Assembly: GCA_920105625.2 (NCBI GenBank)
Contig: OV050032.1
Location: forward strand, 198,035,291 to 198,099,290
Reading direction: 5' to 3'
Source of the DNA: Clusia tigrina
Lineage: Eukaryota; Arthropoda; Insecta; Diptera; Clusiidae
DNA length: 64,000 bases
Shown here one piece after another: positions 34,955 to 47,829 of this stretch. Under the pieces are notes generated by a model. It did not search any database. It saw only the letters and a program-made list of their open reading frames with translations, and was not told the origin of the DNA. The position numbers were made by a program, and so were the translations under genes. The first letter of the stretch is position 1, and each line of letters opens with the position of its first letter.

Positions 34955-35124
34955 GGCAACAAAAAGAATGTCACGTCTGTGAAGAATTGGTTCGTGGTGA
35001 TACCACAGAGGCATGGGTCCCTTCAATTGAAACAACCCCTGGCAACAAAAAGATGGTCACGTCTGTCAAGAATTATCTTGCTGTGATACCACAGAGTCCT
35101 TTAGTCTGAAACAACCCCCCGGTA
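34955..35124 (+). repeat. 86-bp tandem duplication
   Basis: Two copies beginning GGCAACAAAAAGA at 34955 and 35041, each with GTGATACCACAGAG and a CAACCCC end. Confidence 0.85.
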
Positions 35125-35389
35125 CAGAATGGGTAACCAGAGCGATTCCCTGATGAAGCGAGCGAATTTGCTTATACCAATGGCGGATATTTCAGCAAAT
35201 CCTGGAGAAAAGGAATCGGAATTGTCATCTCGCAAGAGCAAGGCAGTAGCACATCAAGTGGAGGTGTCCCCCTCCTCATTCAACGACCCTGTGGCTGTGG
35301 CAAAAGTCGTTGCAGGGTATGTTATAGGTAACCATGTCTGACAATGATACAATGGCCTGTCAGGACTGCAACTGTTGTGGTGAAGGAGT
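35125..35389. other. Unassigned short spacer
   Basis: A 70-codon frame at 35129-35341 matches nothing I recognise. Confidence 0.3.
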
Positions 35390-36550
35390 CGTATGCTAGC
35401 TGCAGTAATTGTGTCGTTCTTTTGGGCTCAACGAAATTGAGGTTTCTCTGGTGATCCTGCAGATATGTTCGTCTCGCCATAGCCTGTTAGCTACACGCCT
35501 GTATTCCTGTTTGATTAGTACTTTTAGAGGCGTGAGTGGTACACCCATGTTTTGGCTTAAAACTTTCCCCCTCGATAAAAAAAAACCCCTGTTTTGGGTA
35601 GATTGTTGTTGTGTGATGGCTCTTCTAGCGAATTTGATCGCCTCACAGTTGCCAACAATACCCCAGTGCCGGGAACCCACCGGAGGTTAGAAGGGTGTGG
35701 GGCCCAGAAAGTGGCTTTATAGCTATAAAGGCACTTTCTGGGCTCTACACCCTTCTAACTTAGCATGGGTTAACGGCTGCTAGGGTATTGTTGGCCACTA
35801 TGTGGCGGAAGAATTGGCTGCTTTCTTGTTAGAGAATATGTAGATATCGGAGCTATTGGTGCCGCTTTCAAAATCCCCATGACCTCCGCTTGGAAAACAC
35901 TGCAGTTAACCGGCAGGCGGAAAGAGAGATTCATCCCCAGATTGTTGCAGAAAAGTCCACCACCCACTCTGTCGTTCAGTTTCGAGACATCAGTGAATAT
36001 CTCTGTGTGGTAATCTGGAAAGTCATTCAATGAATTACAGATTACCATTTAAAAGAATGTTGGCATGATCCAAGTCGGTTGCAGACAGCGAGTTTTGCAG
36101 ACTGTTTGACTAAGAGAAGCGACAGGATCCAGTTAAGGAGTGTGAATAGAGCTTTCGTGGGAGTAGTACGGAGTTCTTCAGAGACTATGATGGAGGAGAC
36201 TCTCCTTACTCAGTCGAGAAGTTTCTGGTTAGTTAGACGTTGAACCGCTGGTCACCATGCTACCGCCCCACAGAGAAGAAGCGGCTCCACCACCGCCTCA
36301 TACAGCCAGTGAGTTTTAGCCCCCACCTTGCCACCTTTTGCAGCACTGGAAGCCCTCCGAACTCTTTCCTCAATGTTAGCATACCACATTAGCTTGGAGC
36401 CCTAGGTACTTGACCTGACTACTTACACTGAGCGTGGTGCCGTCCAATTGGGGCAGACAAATGACCGGATTTTGTACTTCCTTGTAAACAGGATGAGCTA
36501 GGCCTTGCTAGGATTGGCCCACAGGCCAGTTGTCCTACCTAATAACATAC
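35390..36550 (-). mobile_element. RT-thumb and RNase H remnant of a LOA/I-like retrotransposon
   Basis: Minus strand, in order: LFTRKYKIRSFVCP (just after the RT palm), YANIEERVRRASSAAKGG, THWLYEAVVEPLLLCGAVAW, ELRTTPTKALFTLLN, then RNase H (EIFTDVSKLNDRVGGGLFCN, VFQAEVMGI), then a palindrome, then GIVGNCEAIKFARRA and GVPLTPLKVL. Several frameshifts and stops. The palm and endonuclease are absent. Different family from 1130-2110. Confidence 0.8.
35649..35796. repeat. Palindrome with ~74-bp arms and no spacer
   Basis: Centre between 35722 and 35723 (TTTATAGCTATAAA). Arms match almost throughout, out to CCAACAATACCC and GGGTATTGTTGG. It lies within the RNase H region of the element at 35390-36550. 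Confidence 0.9.
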
Positions 36551-38419
36551 ACACTCAGGCCACTTGCTTTCTTAGCTCTCCTACCTAAATTCGAGGAGGA
36601 CACATTGTTGTACTGGCAAATGCGTCAGGTGTATCGGTGTTTTCTCTTATTGTTCTTTGAGATAAAGTTGGAAAGGGTGTTTGAAACTATGGTATAGCTC
36701 GTATACGAGTATATCGTATGTCGTATACAGATCACTCTTCTCTTCATATTTCGGCATTGTTCTAGATTTCACAAGGGAATGTGGACTTACTATTTCTTCT
36801 TCTGGTTTCAGTTAAAATATCCCCCGATGGTTGTCTATAAGGGGTTTCAGCTAGTATTTTATAGTGTGAAAACTGAGACCACACTTCCAGAAACAAGGGA
36901 TTTGCTTCTCTCAGTTAACAGTTTAGTCTCGGTTAGTTCGAGTATTATGGAGATATTTACCTTGGACTACAAATTGTTGTCTGTCATGAAATAAAACAGA
37001 TAATTTCTTGATAATTTATGGGAATAAAGACGAAAATACTCCAGGCAAATATGAAGAAAGTGAGAGCATGTTAGATTCCTCGCTTCACGTGGTAAACATG
37101 GTATGACAATCGTACCAAATCTCAACAATTTTCAGGAAGTTGCCTCAGAGCTTCATTTGGAATGCAAACACTTTGCCCGGAATAACGCAACTTTGCTTAC
37201 AAAACTGTTGTCTTTCTCACCTGCTTCGTCAGTTCACTTCATTAAGGCAATTATTCTAAAGCGTCTCTATAACTGCACTGCAAAGATATCGCTATATCCA
37301 ACTTTCTGGGTATATCGATGCTCAGTATATACACCGATTGCCGGCTGCTTTCGGATATCGATGTTAGCCTTTTGCCAGACGACATTGACAATAAACTTAC
37401 AAAAAGTACACAAACAACAGCAACAACATCACGCTTTATAGCGCCAATTAAGCAGTTACCTGAACTAAACTCGTCCGCTGGAGCGGCTGGTGATGAATTG
37501 CCTTTTAGGGCGGCATTTAAGTGCACATTTTAGTGATCAATAAACAAATTTTTATGAGTTTTCATTACCCAGGAAAGAGCAGAACAGATAATAATAAAAT
37601 ATTTACCTACACAAGCAACAAGTTTTCTATACGAGTGCATTTGAGTGCGTGTGCGTGTGCATGTGCGTGTGCATGCGTGCGAGTACGGGCATGTCTGGTA
37701 CCACTTGTTCAGACACAGTTGATAATGGAAACAGCGAGGCAAGGTGCTTTTACGGCCATAATAAATGAATGAAGCATGTATCTGGTTTGAGACCTCTATG
37801 CCAGCAAATTGATTAATCAATCAAAATAACTGACAACAGTAGAGGGGGAAGAGAGGGACTGCCGCACACCTCACCATGTTGCGGGAAACTGCTTGGAACA
37901 TTGTAAATTTCCTAATATCAATTGTCACACATATTGACTGACATTGATGCCCAACTACCCGGGGCGTAACCGATCGTGCGTGCCTGGCTTATTAGCACTG
38001 ATCAGAGTTGTCGTTGTCGTTGTCGCTGACGTTGTTGCTTTCAATTTCGCTTTCAACCATTACGAAAGCGAGAGTGAGTATTCCATTATTCGTAGGCACT
38101 GGTGTCCCCATCATACCTACACTTCAGTATTTTCTGGTGTTTTTTCCTTATTGTACCATTCTGGCACTCTGATAAGGGCGGTTGACATTGTCAGTCGCGT
38201 TTAATTTGGGGCTGGTTGCTTTTATTGACATACCGTAAACATTCGTAATCGATTGGTTAATCATCGATCTATTCAACTGCTGCTGCTGCTGCTGCTGAGT
38301 GTGTGTGTTGGACTCAGCTAAGCGTCCAACCTCCAAACAGTGGCGTTCGCATGCAAGTCTATAAAAATTAGCAGCTGCTTAAATTACCAATAATATGGAC
38401 ATCATATTTAGGGGGGAAG
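36551..38419. other. Unassigned spacer with microsatellites
   Basis: A GTGTGCGT-type repeat at about 37645-37682 and (CTG)7 at 38278-38297. Otherwise no supportable feature; 37930-38250 looks host-like. Confidence 0.4.
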
Positions 38420-39010
38420 GATGCCGGCTAATAGAGGTCAAGTGCCTCCAAACTCTGTGTTGGACTTCGATTTTTGGACTACGAATAGAAATGAACTAAT
38501 TTTGAGAGGAAACACTCTTTCAGATTAGCGTGAAGTGCCTCCAAACTCTATTTTGGACAACGATTTTTGGACTGCGAATGGAAATGAACTAATTTTGAGA
38601 GGAAACACTCCTTCAGATTAGCATGAAGAGCCTTCAAACTCTGTATTAGACATAGCTTGTTGGAGTACGAATGGAAATGAACTAATTTTGAGAGGAAACA
38701 CTCCTTCAGATTAGCATGAAGAGCCTTCAAACTCTGTATTAGACATAGCTTGTTGGAGTACGAATGGAAATGAACTAATTTTGAGAGGAAACACTCCTTC
38801 AGATTAGCATGAAGAGCCTTCAAACTCTGTCTTGGACTTCGATTTTTGGACAACGAATAGAAATGAACATGATATTAGAGGAAACACTCTCAGAGTAGCG
38901 TGAAATGCCTCCAAATTCTGTCTTGGACTTCGATTCTTGGACTACGAATGGAATTGAACTAATTTTTAGAGGAAACGCTCTTTTAATCACATTAGCTTCC
39001 TCTAGAAAAA
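38420..39010 (+). repeat. 93-bp tandem repeat, ~6 copies
   Basis: ATGAACTAAT-type anchor at 38491, 38584, 38677, 38770 and 38863, then 38954. Four intervals are exactly 93 bp. The two central units are almost identical, so duplication was recent there. Confidence 0.92.
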
Positions 39011-41917
39011 TTCTATTTGAATGCTTATAAAGATTCTTAAACAAGTCTCCGCACTATTTTATTCGAAGAACTTGAAACGGTGTTTACTTTTAGGATCTCA
39101 GATGAGCGAATATAATAATTATTGAATATATAAATGGGACAAATGAAGGGGGAAATCCGTCCAATATGCCTCAACTCAATCGGCTACTTTTGGATCATAA
39201 CAAAAGGTTATTGGTTAATTTACCATATTTTTTAACTTGGACCATCCACAGTCAACAATGGTTGTCTCTAGACCTGATTATCTACCCTGTATTGCTCGAG
39301 AAAACAACTGGATTACTATTATAGTACATCACGAGAACTCAATCCAAGTGAAAATGTCGTAAAATAAATTCCTGAGACAATCATTCATATAATATTTGTA
39401 TAAATGGCTTCATACTCGTATATGTTTGCTTTGACCACCTCTGAAGGCACTGAAAGTGGCACAGAACTGGCTACTTTGGTCATAGAGAGAGGTAAACGCA
39501 AAAACAGTACGAAAACATTAAGGAAAGTGACCCATTTCCGTGAGAATAGATCTCCATAGATAAAGCTTCTTGTGCATTTGCATCTACGGACTCAGGATAT
39601 AAAGCTGAAGACACTTAGAGACTGAAGACGAAGGTGGGACTTGACGCCATCTTTGACTGCTTACGTAGTTGTGATCAGTATAATATCTGCAGAATTGTTG
39701 TGTCCTCATTTCTTGACTGCTCACTGCATTTTGTCAGCTCACAATGCACACTCCCATCACACTTTCAGTTTTCTACTCTCCCACACACCACTCGATCTAT
39801 TCAATGACGAACATTTCACAAACTTTCCTTCGAAGCTGCTCATTCAAAGACATTTTTCCATACAATTTGAATTTAATACTCTTTAAGACTTCACGATAAT
39901 TGTCAGCCACTCAGACATAAGCCGCCACTGTGCACAATACCCTCCAGAGCACAGCTCCCCCGCTCCACTCCACGCTCGAGAACAGACTTCTTCTACAAGA
40001 GACATATCATATTGCCCCATAAACAAACAGAGCAGTCAATAAGTACTGACTGACAATTGATGTTTACAAGCACATTTCTGCGCTCGTTACTTGGCTGCAC
40101 GAGTCGAGGCATTCTGCCGCGCTGCCTTCAACCCACTTCATCGTCATCTTTTACAACTTCTCTGGTGCACCGCTGTTTGCACAATTGATCAATTATGAAC
40201 ATAATGCGATAAGGTAAGATATAAATTTCAGTGCTGAATATTGAAAGCAAGTACCAGCAAATAATGTGCTCCGGCTCTGACGACAGCGAACAGCGGACAG
40301 CGACGCCAGCAATGATAACAAGAGCAGAATCAAAGGAAACGGCAGCGCCGGAGGCAAGCAGCGCACAGGTAAAACAAAAAGAGATACGCTAGCAACGCAG
40401 TAAGGCATGACCGCGGTTCAATGACTGACACGCAAGAAATTTATGCATAACTGCGTCTTCAATTGGGCCCGAACGGAGGGGTCGACAACCAGCTCAGCTC
40501 AGCTCGGTTCGGTTCAGTTCAGCCCAGCCAGCAAGTGAACGAGCGAGCGGATGAACAAATGCACTTGTTGCCGCGTCCCTGCTCAAGCGAAGGTAATTTC
40601 GAAAGTGAACGCACTTAAGAGCGAAAAAGTAATAAACGCGAGTTCAAGGAAAAAGGTACGCGTACTCATGCTTGCACAAACTCGGGGTAGGGAAGGATGG
40701 ATGCCTGCCTGCCTGACCTATATCAGAGATTAGAGCACGTCTGTCCGCATGTAATTTCTTTATGCTTTATGCTTGCCTTCTATTATTTTAGGCCACGGCT
40801 CAGCATAATAAAAACAACAACAAAGAGATTTTCCTTTCTGCTTTATTATAACGATTTTCTTCTCTTGTGTTGTTGTAGAAGTTCTGTTGTTTTTGTTTCG
40901 GGTTTTGTGAAAAATTTCCCATGACTAGAAAATGCTGTTCCTTAATACGCAAGCATGGAAAATGACAAATGTTTCACGTCACTGCGCATTTGACTTCAAC
41001 TTCAATTACCTGCCCCTGTCTTCCTTCGTTCGAGAAGAGCCGATGAGCGACCCCTGGTGTCTTCACGGCAGTTGGTTCTTCCATTAGGGGTCTGTTCTAA
41101 TTATACGGCACAGCCATCACGCTCGTTCCTGTGGATTCTTTCACAGTCTGGGCCATTATTGGCACATTAGTCTTCACTGCAACCAAGCAAGGGCTTCCAG
41201 ATTTATCCACGTTGCAAAGCTATGCAGATATAAACAGTTCCCATAGTTTGATCGGAGCTAACTTCAGCGATATTGAAAAACGAATTTGCTCAGAGCTGAG
41301 TTCGCGATATTGAAGTAAGAGTAGTTTGCTACTAAGAGAGATTGTTTGATTTCCGTCATGTGGGTAGTGAAAAGAGAAATGCTGTTCAGGGTATTAATCT
41401 TGATTTGCATGAGAGATTTCAGGCCGCTCTTAGGAACGAATATCAGAGAATTGAGAGAAATTACTCTTCTTTTGCTCACACTTACACATGTTACGCAAAA
41501 CTGTAGTAGTGTGGATGATCTTCTTCAGAATTCTGGTTAACCAATGATAAACAAACCTCTCTATATAGCCAACTAATGATAAACAAAGACATTTTTTGTT
41601 AAACATCCGAAAATTTCACGTCAAGTGTCCCTTCTCTGTGCTCTCTGGTAATATTCTCATGAATCGCGTATATTATCACTACACTTCGAGTAAGCAACTC
41701 TTAGATTTTGGATGACATTATGGAAACTACTCATAAGTGCAATTGGATGAGCATAATTCTGGAAACAGTTGATCGCTTATGAAATAAACTAATATACCAA
41801 CGTTCCCTCCGAATTAGTCCAGAGAATATTATGCAAGACTGCCAAAAGCTAAATACCAAATAAGTCCCTAATGAGACGTCTCTAGATAACTTATGAACTT
41901 TTAGGCTGATAGTCCTA
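39011..41917. other. Long non-coding stretch, host-like from 39900
   Basis: 39900-41100 has GC-richer, host-type sequence with short GCTCA/GGTTC pentamers at 40490-40530, as seen near fly promoters. No exon can be defined. Confidence 0.35.
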
Positions 41918-42175
41918 GTAGTATTGGTAGTCCCAGTAATGCTGATAGTCCTGGTAGTGCCAATAATGTTGATAGTCCTGGTAGTGCCAATAATGTTGAT
42001 AGTCCTGGTAGTCCCAGAATGTTGATAGTCCTGGTAGTCCCAGTAATGTTGATAGTCCTGGTTGTGCCAATAATGTTGATAGTCCTGGTAGTCCCAGAAT
42101 GTTGATAGTCCTGGTAGTCCCAGTAATGTTGATAGTCCTGGTAGTCCCAGTAACGTTGATAGTCCTAGTAGATTT
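41918..42175 (+). repeat. 26/27-bp minisatellite, ~10 copies
   Basis: Unit GTTGATAGTCCTGGTAGTCC plus CAGTAAT or CAGAAT. Confidence 0.92.
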
Positions 42176-42737
42176 AAGACTCTACCATGAGACCATGAGA
42201 ATGAAAACATTTTATAGAGAACAATGGATTTTGAAATTATATTGGAGGAGTAGTTTGGGTGAAATCTGCCTACCAAATAAAAGGCTATTGGTATATTTGT
42301 GTATATATATAGTTAATCCCGCTATAATATCAGTTAAAACGTGTGACTTGGGTACTCATCACATCCTTCCCAGAAACTAATCGCTTTTGAGAAGCTCTCA
42401 GTGGGAAAAATAATACTGGCCCTTTAAGTACTCATCAGTTTACTCTACATATTGAAACAGAGCAGATAAATCTAGGAAACTCCATCCTGATTGAACTGTA
42501 TATATCAGCACACGCTCTATAACAGACTGAAGAAAATCATTCAACTACTTTCAGAGGACACACGAGGCACTGAAGGATCACCAAATTATATCTGCAGTGG
42601 TTAAGTAAATACAGACAGAAGTATGAGGACCACATTTAAGATCAAAACTCCATAGACATACGCCCCAGTTATTGTTTGTTTTCTTACCCAAGGTGAGGCT
42701 AACATTCTCTGGAGAGCTCTACACTCCATTACCTAAC
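42176..42737. other. Unassigned spacer
   Basis: AT-rich; no feature recognised. Confidence 0.35.
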
Positions 42738-44140
42738 CTGTGGGTTAAGGAACCTCCCTCTTTCTCTTCTGATTGCAATATTCCTGGTGAGTGGGTTAAG
42801 GAGCCTCCCTCTTTCTCTTCTGATGGAAATATTCCTGGTAAGTGGGTTAAGGAGCCTCCCTCTTTCTCTTCTGATTGCAATATTCCTGGTAAGTGGGTTA
42901 AGGAGCCTCTCTCTTTCTCTTGTGATTGAAATATTCCTCGTAAGTCGGTTAATGAGCCTCCATCTTTCTCTTGTGATTGAAATATTCCTCGTAAGTCGGT
43001 TAATGAGCCTCCATCTTTCTCTTCTGAATGAAATATTCCTGGTGAGTGGGTTAAGGAGCCTCCCTCTTTCTCTTCTGAATGAAATATACCTGGTGAGTGG
43101 GTTAAGGAGCCTCTCTCTTTCTCTTCTAATTGAAATATTCGTGGTAAGCGGGTTAAGGAACCTACCTCTTTCTCTTCTGATTGCAATATTCCTGGTAAGT
43201 GGGTTAAGGAGCCTCTCTCTTTCTCTTGTGATTGAAATATTCCTGGTAAGTGGGTTAAGGAGCCTCTCTCTTTCTCTTGTGATTGAAATATTCCTCGTAA
43301 GTCGGTTAATGAGCCTCCCTCTTTCTCTTCTGAATGAAATATTCCTGGTGAGTGGGTTAAGGAGCCTCCCTCTTTCTCTTCTGATGGAAATATTCCTGGT
43401 AAGTGGGTTAAGGAGCCTCCCTCTTTCTCTTCTGATTGCAATATTCCTGGTAAGTGGGTTAAGGAGCCTCTCTCTTTCTCTTGTGATTGAAATATTCCTC
43501 GTAAGTCGGTTAATGAGCCTCCCTCTTTCTCTTCTGAATGAAATATTCCTGGTGAGTGGGTTAAGGAGCCTCTCTCTTTCTCTTCTAATTGAAATATTCG
43601 TGGTAAGCGGGTTAAGGAACCTACCTCTTTCTCTTCTGATTGCAATATTCCTGCTAAGCGGGTTAAGGAGCCTCCTTCCTTCTCTTCTGATTGCAATATT
43701 CCTGGTAAGTGGGTTAAGGAGCCTCTCTCTTTCTCTTGTGATTGAAATATTCCTCGTAAGTCGGTTAATGAGCCTCCCTCTTTCTCTTCTGATGGAAATA
43801 TTCCTGGTAAGTGGGTTAAGGAGCCTCTCTCTTTCTCTTCTAATTGAAATATTCGTGGTAAGTGGGTGAAGGAGCCTCCCTCTTTCTTTTCTCTTTGATA
43901 TACTCCTGGTAAGTGGGTTAAGGAGCCTCCCTCTTTCTCGTCTGATTGAAATATTCCTCGTAAGTCGGTTAATGAGCCTCCCTCTTTCCCTTCTGATTGC
44001 AATATTCCTGGTAAGTGGATTAAGGAACCTCCCTCTTTCTCTTGTGATTGAAATATTCCTCGTAAGTCGGTTAATGAGCCTCCCTCTTTCTCGTCTGATT
44101 GAAATATTCCTGGTAAGTGGGTGAAGGAACCTCTCTCTTT
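42738..44140 (-). repeat. 51-bp minisatellite (~27 copies) with an open 493-codon frame
   Basis: Unit of 51 bp (17 codons) without indels. On the minus strand a frame from ATG at 44200 to 42719 stays open for 493 codons and repeats EEKEGGSLTHLPGIFQS, with variants TDLRGI, TRLPRI and THSPGI. The plus strand is also open for 360 codons (42787-43869). The unique N-terminus (MHTSSNNRLSVKERDKANAE) resembles nothing I know. Long frames are expected when a multiple-of-three unit lacks stops, so I call it a repeat, with a repetitive protein as the alternative. Confidence 0.85.
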
Positions 44141-44518
44141 TTCTGCATTAGCTTTGTCTCGTTCTTTTACTGACAGTCTATTATTACTACTGGTGTGCAT
44201 ACGAGTATCCAGATTGGTCTGCCAGAGCTGAGACTAAACAAAATGGCATATTGTTCTGACATTTTACTTAGTCTTGTTTTCTTCTCGTAGTGCCATATTA
44301 TCACTCGATGTATGAACGGATATGGCAGACCCGAGTCATTTGGAACTTATTCTCGATAGTATCCGTGAATCTCAACATGACGGACCTTGAGTTCATCACC
44401 TTCAAGTAATTTAGCTCAGCACAACTTCGGCAGGAAGTACTTTCGAAGGTTCTATATACGTTTACATAAAGCCTCAGTCTCGTCTCCCAGTCTCAACTCG
44501 TTATCTAGATGATTGATA
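44141..44518. other. Unassigned spacer
   Basis: No feature recognised. Confidence 0.35.
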
Positions 44519-45852
44519 TCTGGGAGTCATTACCATTATTTAAGCCTTGGCATATTTCTTCGCATAAGTTTGAAGAACATAAAATTTGCCAGCACACCTC
44601 TAAGAAAAAATAAAACTATAATCATCAACAACAACGGAGCCCCACTAAAACAGATGATACTAATAACGATGATGAAGATAATAATTAAGAAACGCATATG
44701 ACTCAGAATGTGTACGATGATCGAGAATTTTGGTGTTTGAGCAACTGAACTGTATGATAAAATTTAGCATAATGAAGTATTTGTGGAGTTACTTCACCTC
44801 TTCTCGTAAAGATTTGAATTCAAACTGACTGAAGTTACATCACCCACAGTGATAAAGAAAGACACTCCGCAATTGAACTTTCCGGGAACTGTACGAGTAT
44901 TTTCTTGAAGATTTGTATTCCACTGAACTAAACTTTTCGGCGTTACCTAAGATTTGTTTATACGTGTTTTATTAGCAGTTTAAGATCGTTTTCTTTTCTA
45001 CCGAATTACAATTTATATCCTCGAATATCCTCGTTGACTCCATTTTAAAATGTACTCAGTTCTATTTACAATCGACTCAGTTCAATTTTTTACTGGTATT
45101 TAGACTTAACTTGGCATAAATTGTTTTTCTATTGTTAATCTTATTGCTCGGAGCGGAATATCAGTTTATGTTCCTTGTATTAAATCATTAAGAAATTGAG
45201 ACAGTTTGAATATCATCATATCATATGTTGAATATCATAGTTATCATATCGTTCACAATTTTCAAAGCTACCACTAATAGAGTGAATCGTAATTTTAGAC
45301 TTAATTCGATTGATTTATTGCTTAATTCGACGAATTTGGTTTTTTTTAGTTATTAATGTTGACGACACATTTTGCAGATCTCTAATCTAGATCATTGGCC
45401 TCTAATCTAGCCCCAATTGTTATCTCCACCAATGACACGACACGCACCCCTCTCGATAATCCCCACTCCATGGATTCATCATCACTTTTCTGTACGACCG
45501 AATGGTGACGGAACTTTGTAGTGCATGCCTTCACGGTGGAGTCCAATCAGATGTGATATTAGTGTCAGTTTCGTGTCTTGTTTGTTTTTGTTTGTATGTT
45601 TCATAGCGCTGTTTTGTTATCATTATCATCTTTATAAAACACATTTTGAGTCATAAGCGTTGCTTTATTATTATCTTGTTATCATCATTGTTATTGGAAT
45701 CATCTGTTTCAGTGGGGCTCCGTTGCTGTTGATGATGATAATTTTATTTTTTCTTAAAGCTTTTTGTGTTCTTCCATCGAAACTAATCACGCGAGAATGC
45801 TCAAACTTATACCAATCAATATGCCAAGACTTAAATAATAGTAATGAGAGTT
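44519..45852. mobile_element. 1.33-kb foldback with ~210-bp inverted arms
   Basis: Left arm 44519-44725 and right arm about 45610-45852 are inverted and roughly 78% alike by eye (shared CAACGGAGCCCCACT and complement). The 880-bp interior is very AT-rich and has no gene. The right arm runs straight into an ORF2 C-terminal fragment (45853-46195), so the arms may be retroelement sequence duplicated in inverted orientation rather than true transposon ends. Confidence 0.75.
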
Positions 45853-46195
45853 ATCCCAACACTCAAGTAAGAGGTCAACCAGACAGGAAATTAGCGACCT
45901 TCCTTCTAAAACTTAGCAGAAAGGACCTGAGACTACTGTTAGGTTTAATCACGCGGCCCAACACATGTGGTCAACACTTGTTAATAATGGGTATCATCAA
46001 CGATCCGACTTGCCGATCCTGACTTGAGAGGGTTGACACGACTGAGTATTTCCTGTGTAGTTGTACAGCTTTCGCAAGAATAAGATCAAGGCTGTTGGGT
46101 GGTGATGTATTGAGTATGAATTATATTCATACTCTTGCACTTCCCGATATTCTAGGTTCATTAATGAAACTAGGAAGTTCTCTCAAAAAAGAGTG
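45853..46195 (+). mobile_element. Non-LTR ORF2 C-terminal fragment
   Basis: Reads RKLATFLLKLSRKDLRLLLG, INDPTCRS, a TGA at 46021 where the second Cys of the finger is expected, then TTEYFLCSCTAFARIRSRLLG in the same frame. C-terminal finger of an RNase H-type element. Confidence 0.65.
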
Positions 46196-46539
46196 ACCTT
46201 CTTCCTCCCATTCCCCCAGCTGAAACCTTTCCTATCTCTCTACTCTCTCTGCCGCATCTATCCAGAGTATATTACCATGGTCCCTGTGACTGAGTGCTCT
46301 GATTAATTCCAGCCCACCACATGTCTATCTATCTCTCTATAAGTAAAAACCATTGTACTGTAAACTTGGCAAAAGGGGGAAGAGAAGAGGCGATATAGCA
46401 GACACATAGTTAGTCGAAAGATATTGGACATATTACGAAGCAGTCACTGACTTTAGTGACCAATATTGGATGGAAACAAAAGATATGAGACAGATATGAG
46501 CACAAATCTTCATGCCATAAAGACCCCGTAAAAGAACTA

Positions 46540-46925
46540 TAGAAATTCTAGGTTTAACGAAAGCAGATACTCCCATTGTCTCAGGCTTTCTAACTGAGCA
46601 TTGTAGAGTAAACAAACACCTTTATAAGATGAAGGTAAGCCCAAATGACTATTGTAGAATATGCAACGAAAAAGAGGCAACATCTGAACATCTGTGTCAA
46701 CGTAACTCTCTAATCTAGACCAGACTGGGTTACTTAGGAAACTATCACCTAGAACCGCCGGAAAGTGCGGACAAATCTCCAAAGAAGATTTGAGAATTCT
46801 TAATGAATTGTAAACTCTGGGATGGTTTGTAACCACAGAGCTTGTCTCAATAGATCCAAAGGTGACCGCAGTGACTGGGTGAATAGTTCCTGCGCTCAAG
46901 CAATCTAATCTGATCTAACACGCAA
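46540..46925 (+). mobile_element. Non-LTR ORF2 C-terminal fragment
   Basis: Reads GFLTEHCRVNKHLYKMKVSP and CRICNEKEATSEHLC, then stops. The finger is of the CX2CX8H type. Same orientation as 45853-46195 but a different family. Confidence 0.65.
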
Positions 46926-47154
46926 GGTGAAGGAGTCCTTCGATTGTGCCCCATCAGGTAGCAAAAATCGTATAATCAAAAATGCTGTTATATAACTATG
47001 AATAATCCGTGAGATGATCCCTGGTGTGACTGACCTATCTCTTTGAGTCTTTGGAGGAAGTGGTTCAACTCCAATTCTAACGAGGTTAGGAGGCAAAGAG
47101 GATGAGAACTCACAATAGATGTGAATAGCTTCAATTGGAGAGATAAGGAATGCC
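46926..47154. other. Unassigned short spacer
   Basis: Nothing recognised. Confidence 0.3.
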
Positions 47155-47590
47155 TGATTGATGACTGAGAGAGATACATTGAATGACTAAGAGAGATACA
47201 TTTAATGACTGAGAGATACACATTTAATGACTGAGAGAGATGCATTTAAAGACTGAGAAAGATACATTTAATGACTGAGAGAGATGCATTTAATGACTAA
47301 GAAATACATTTAACGGCTGTGAGAGATACATTTAACGACTGAGAGAGTTACATTTAATGACTGAGAGAGATGCATTTAATGACTGAGAGAGATACATTTA
47401 ATGACTGAGAGAGTTACATTTAATGACTGAGAGAGATACATTAAACGACTGTGAGAGTTACAATTAATAACTGAGAGAGATACAATTTATGACTGAGAAA
47501 GATACATTTAATGACTGAGAGAGATACATTTAACGACTGAGAGATACACATTTAATGACTGAGAGAGTTACATTTAACGACTGAGAATAT
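47155..47590 (+). repeat. 22-bp minisatellite, ~20 copies
   Basis: Unit AATGACTGAGAGAGATACATTT with small length variants (20-24 bp) and GTTACA/GATGCA forms. Confidence 0.93.
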
Positions 47591-47644
47591 GATTAAATAT
47601 ATATTTTAACTCAAATCCAACAACAATACAAATCTATATTCTAG

Positions 47645-47829
47645 TGTACAAGAAGGACGGTCAACCGTTTGATATGGATCAACTGAGAGTGAATCCTTTA
47701 AGGGTAACTTCTGATCCTCCTGATGCTGAAGACTCCATCATGCACCCGAAACGCAGTGACTCTGTGTCAACTGTGGGGAGTTTGGTGAGGCTCCGAGGGA
47801 CACAACCACACATTCTAAACAAGATCTAA
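47645..47829 (+). CDS. Possible isolated exon, unrecognised
   Basis: A TATATTCTAG acceptor-like site ends at 47644, and 61 codons follow without a stop to 47829 (contains KKDGQPFDMDQLRVNPLR and SVSTVGSLVRLRG). The composition is hydrophilic and coding-like, with no transposon signature that I can see. It could be a terminal exon of a host gene or of a transposon. I do not recognise the family, and no partner exon is evident upstream through the 22-bp array. Confidence 0.25.

Noticed and set aside
34409..34982. 151- and 125-codon frames in the 19-bp array
   Set aside because: Created by the repeat; two frames of the same strand are open with the same peptide.
42787..43869. 360-codon plus-strand frame of LRSLPLSLL repeats
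   Set aside because: Antisense of the 51-bp array; hydrophobic repeats with no signal or partner exon.
42738..44140. CRISPR-like spacing of repeats
   Set aside because: Units are contiguous with no unique spacers, and the DNA is eukaryotic.
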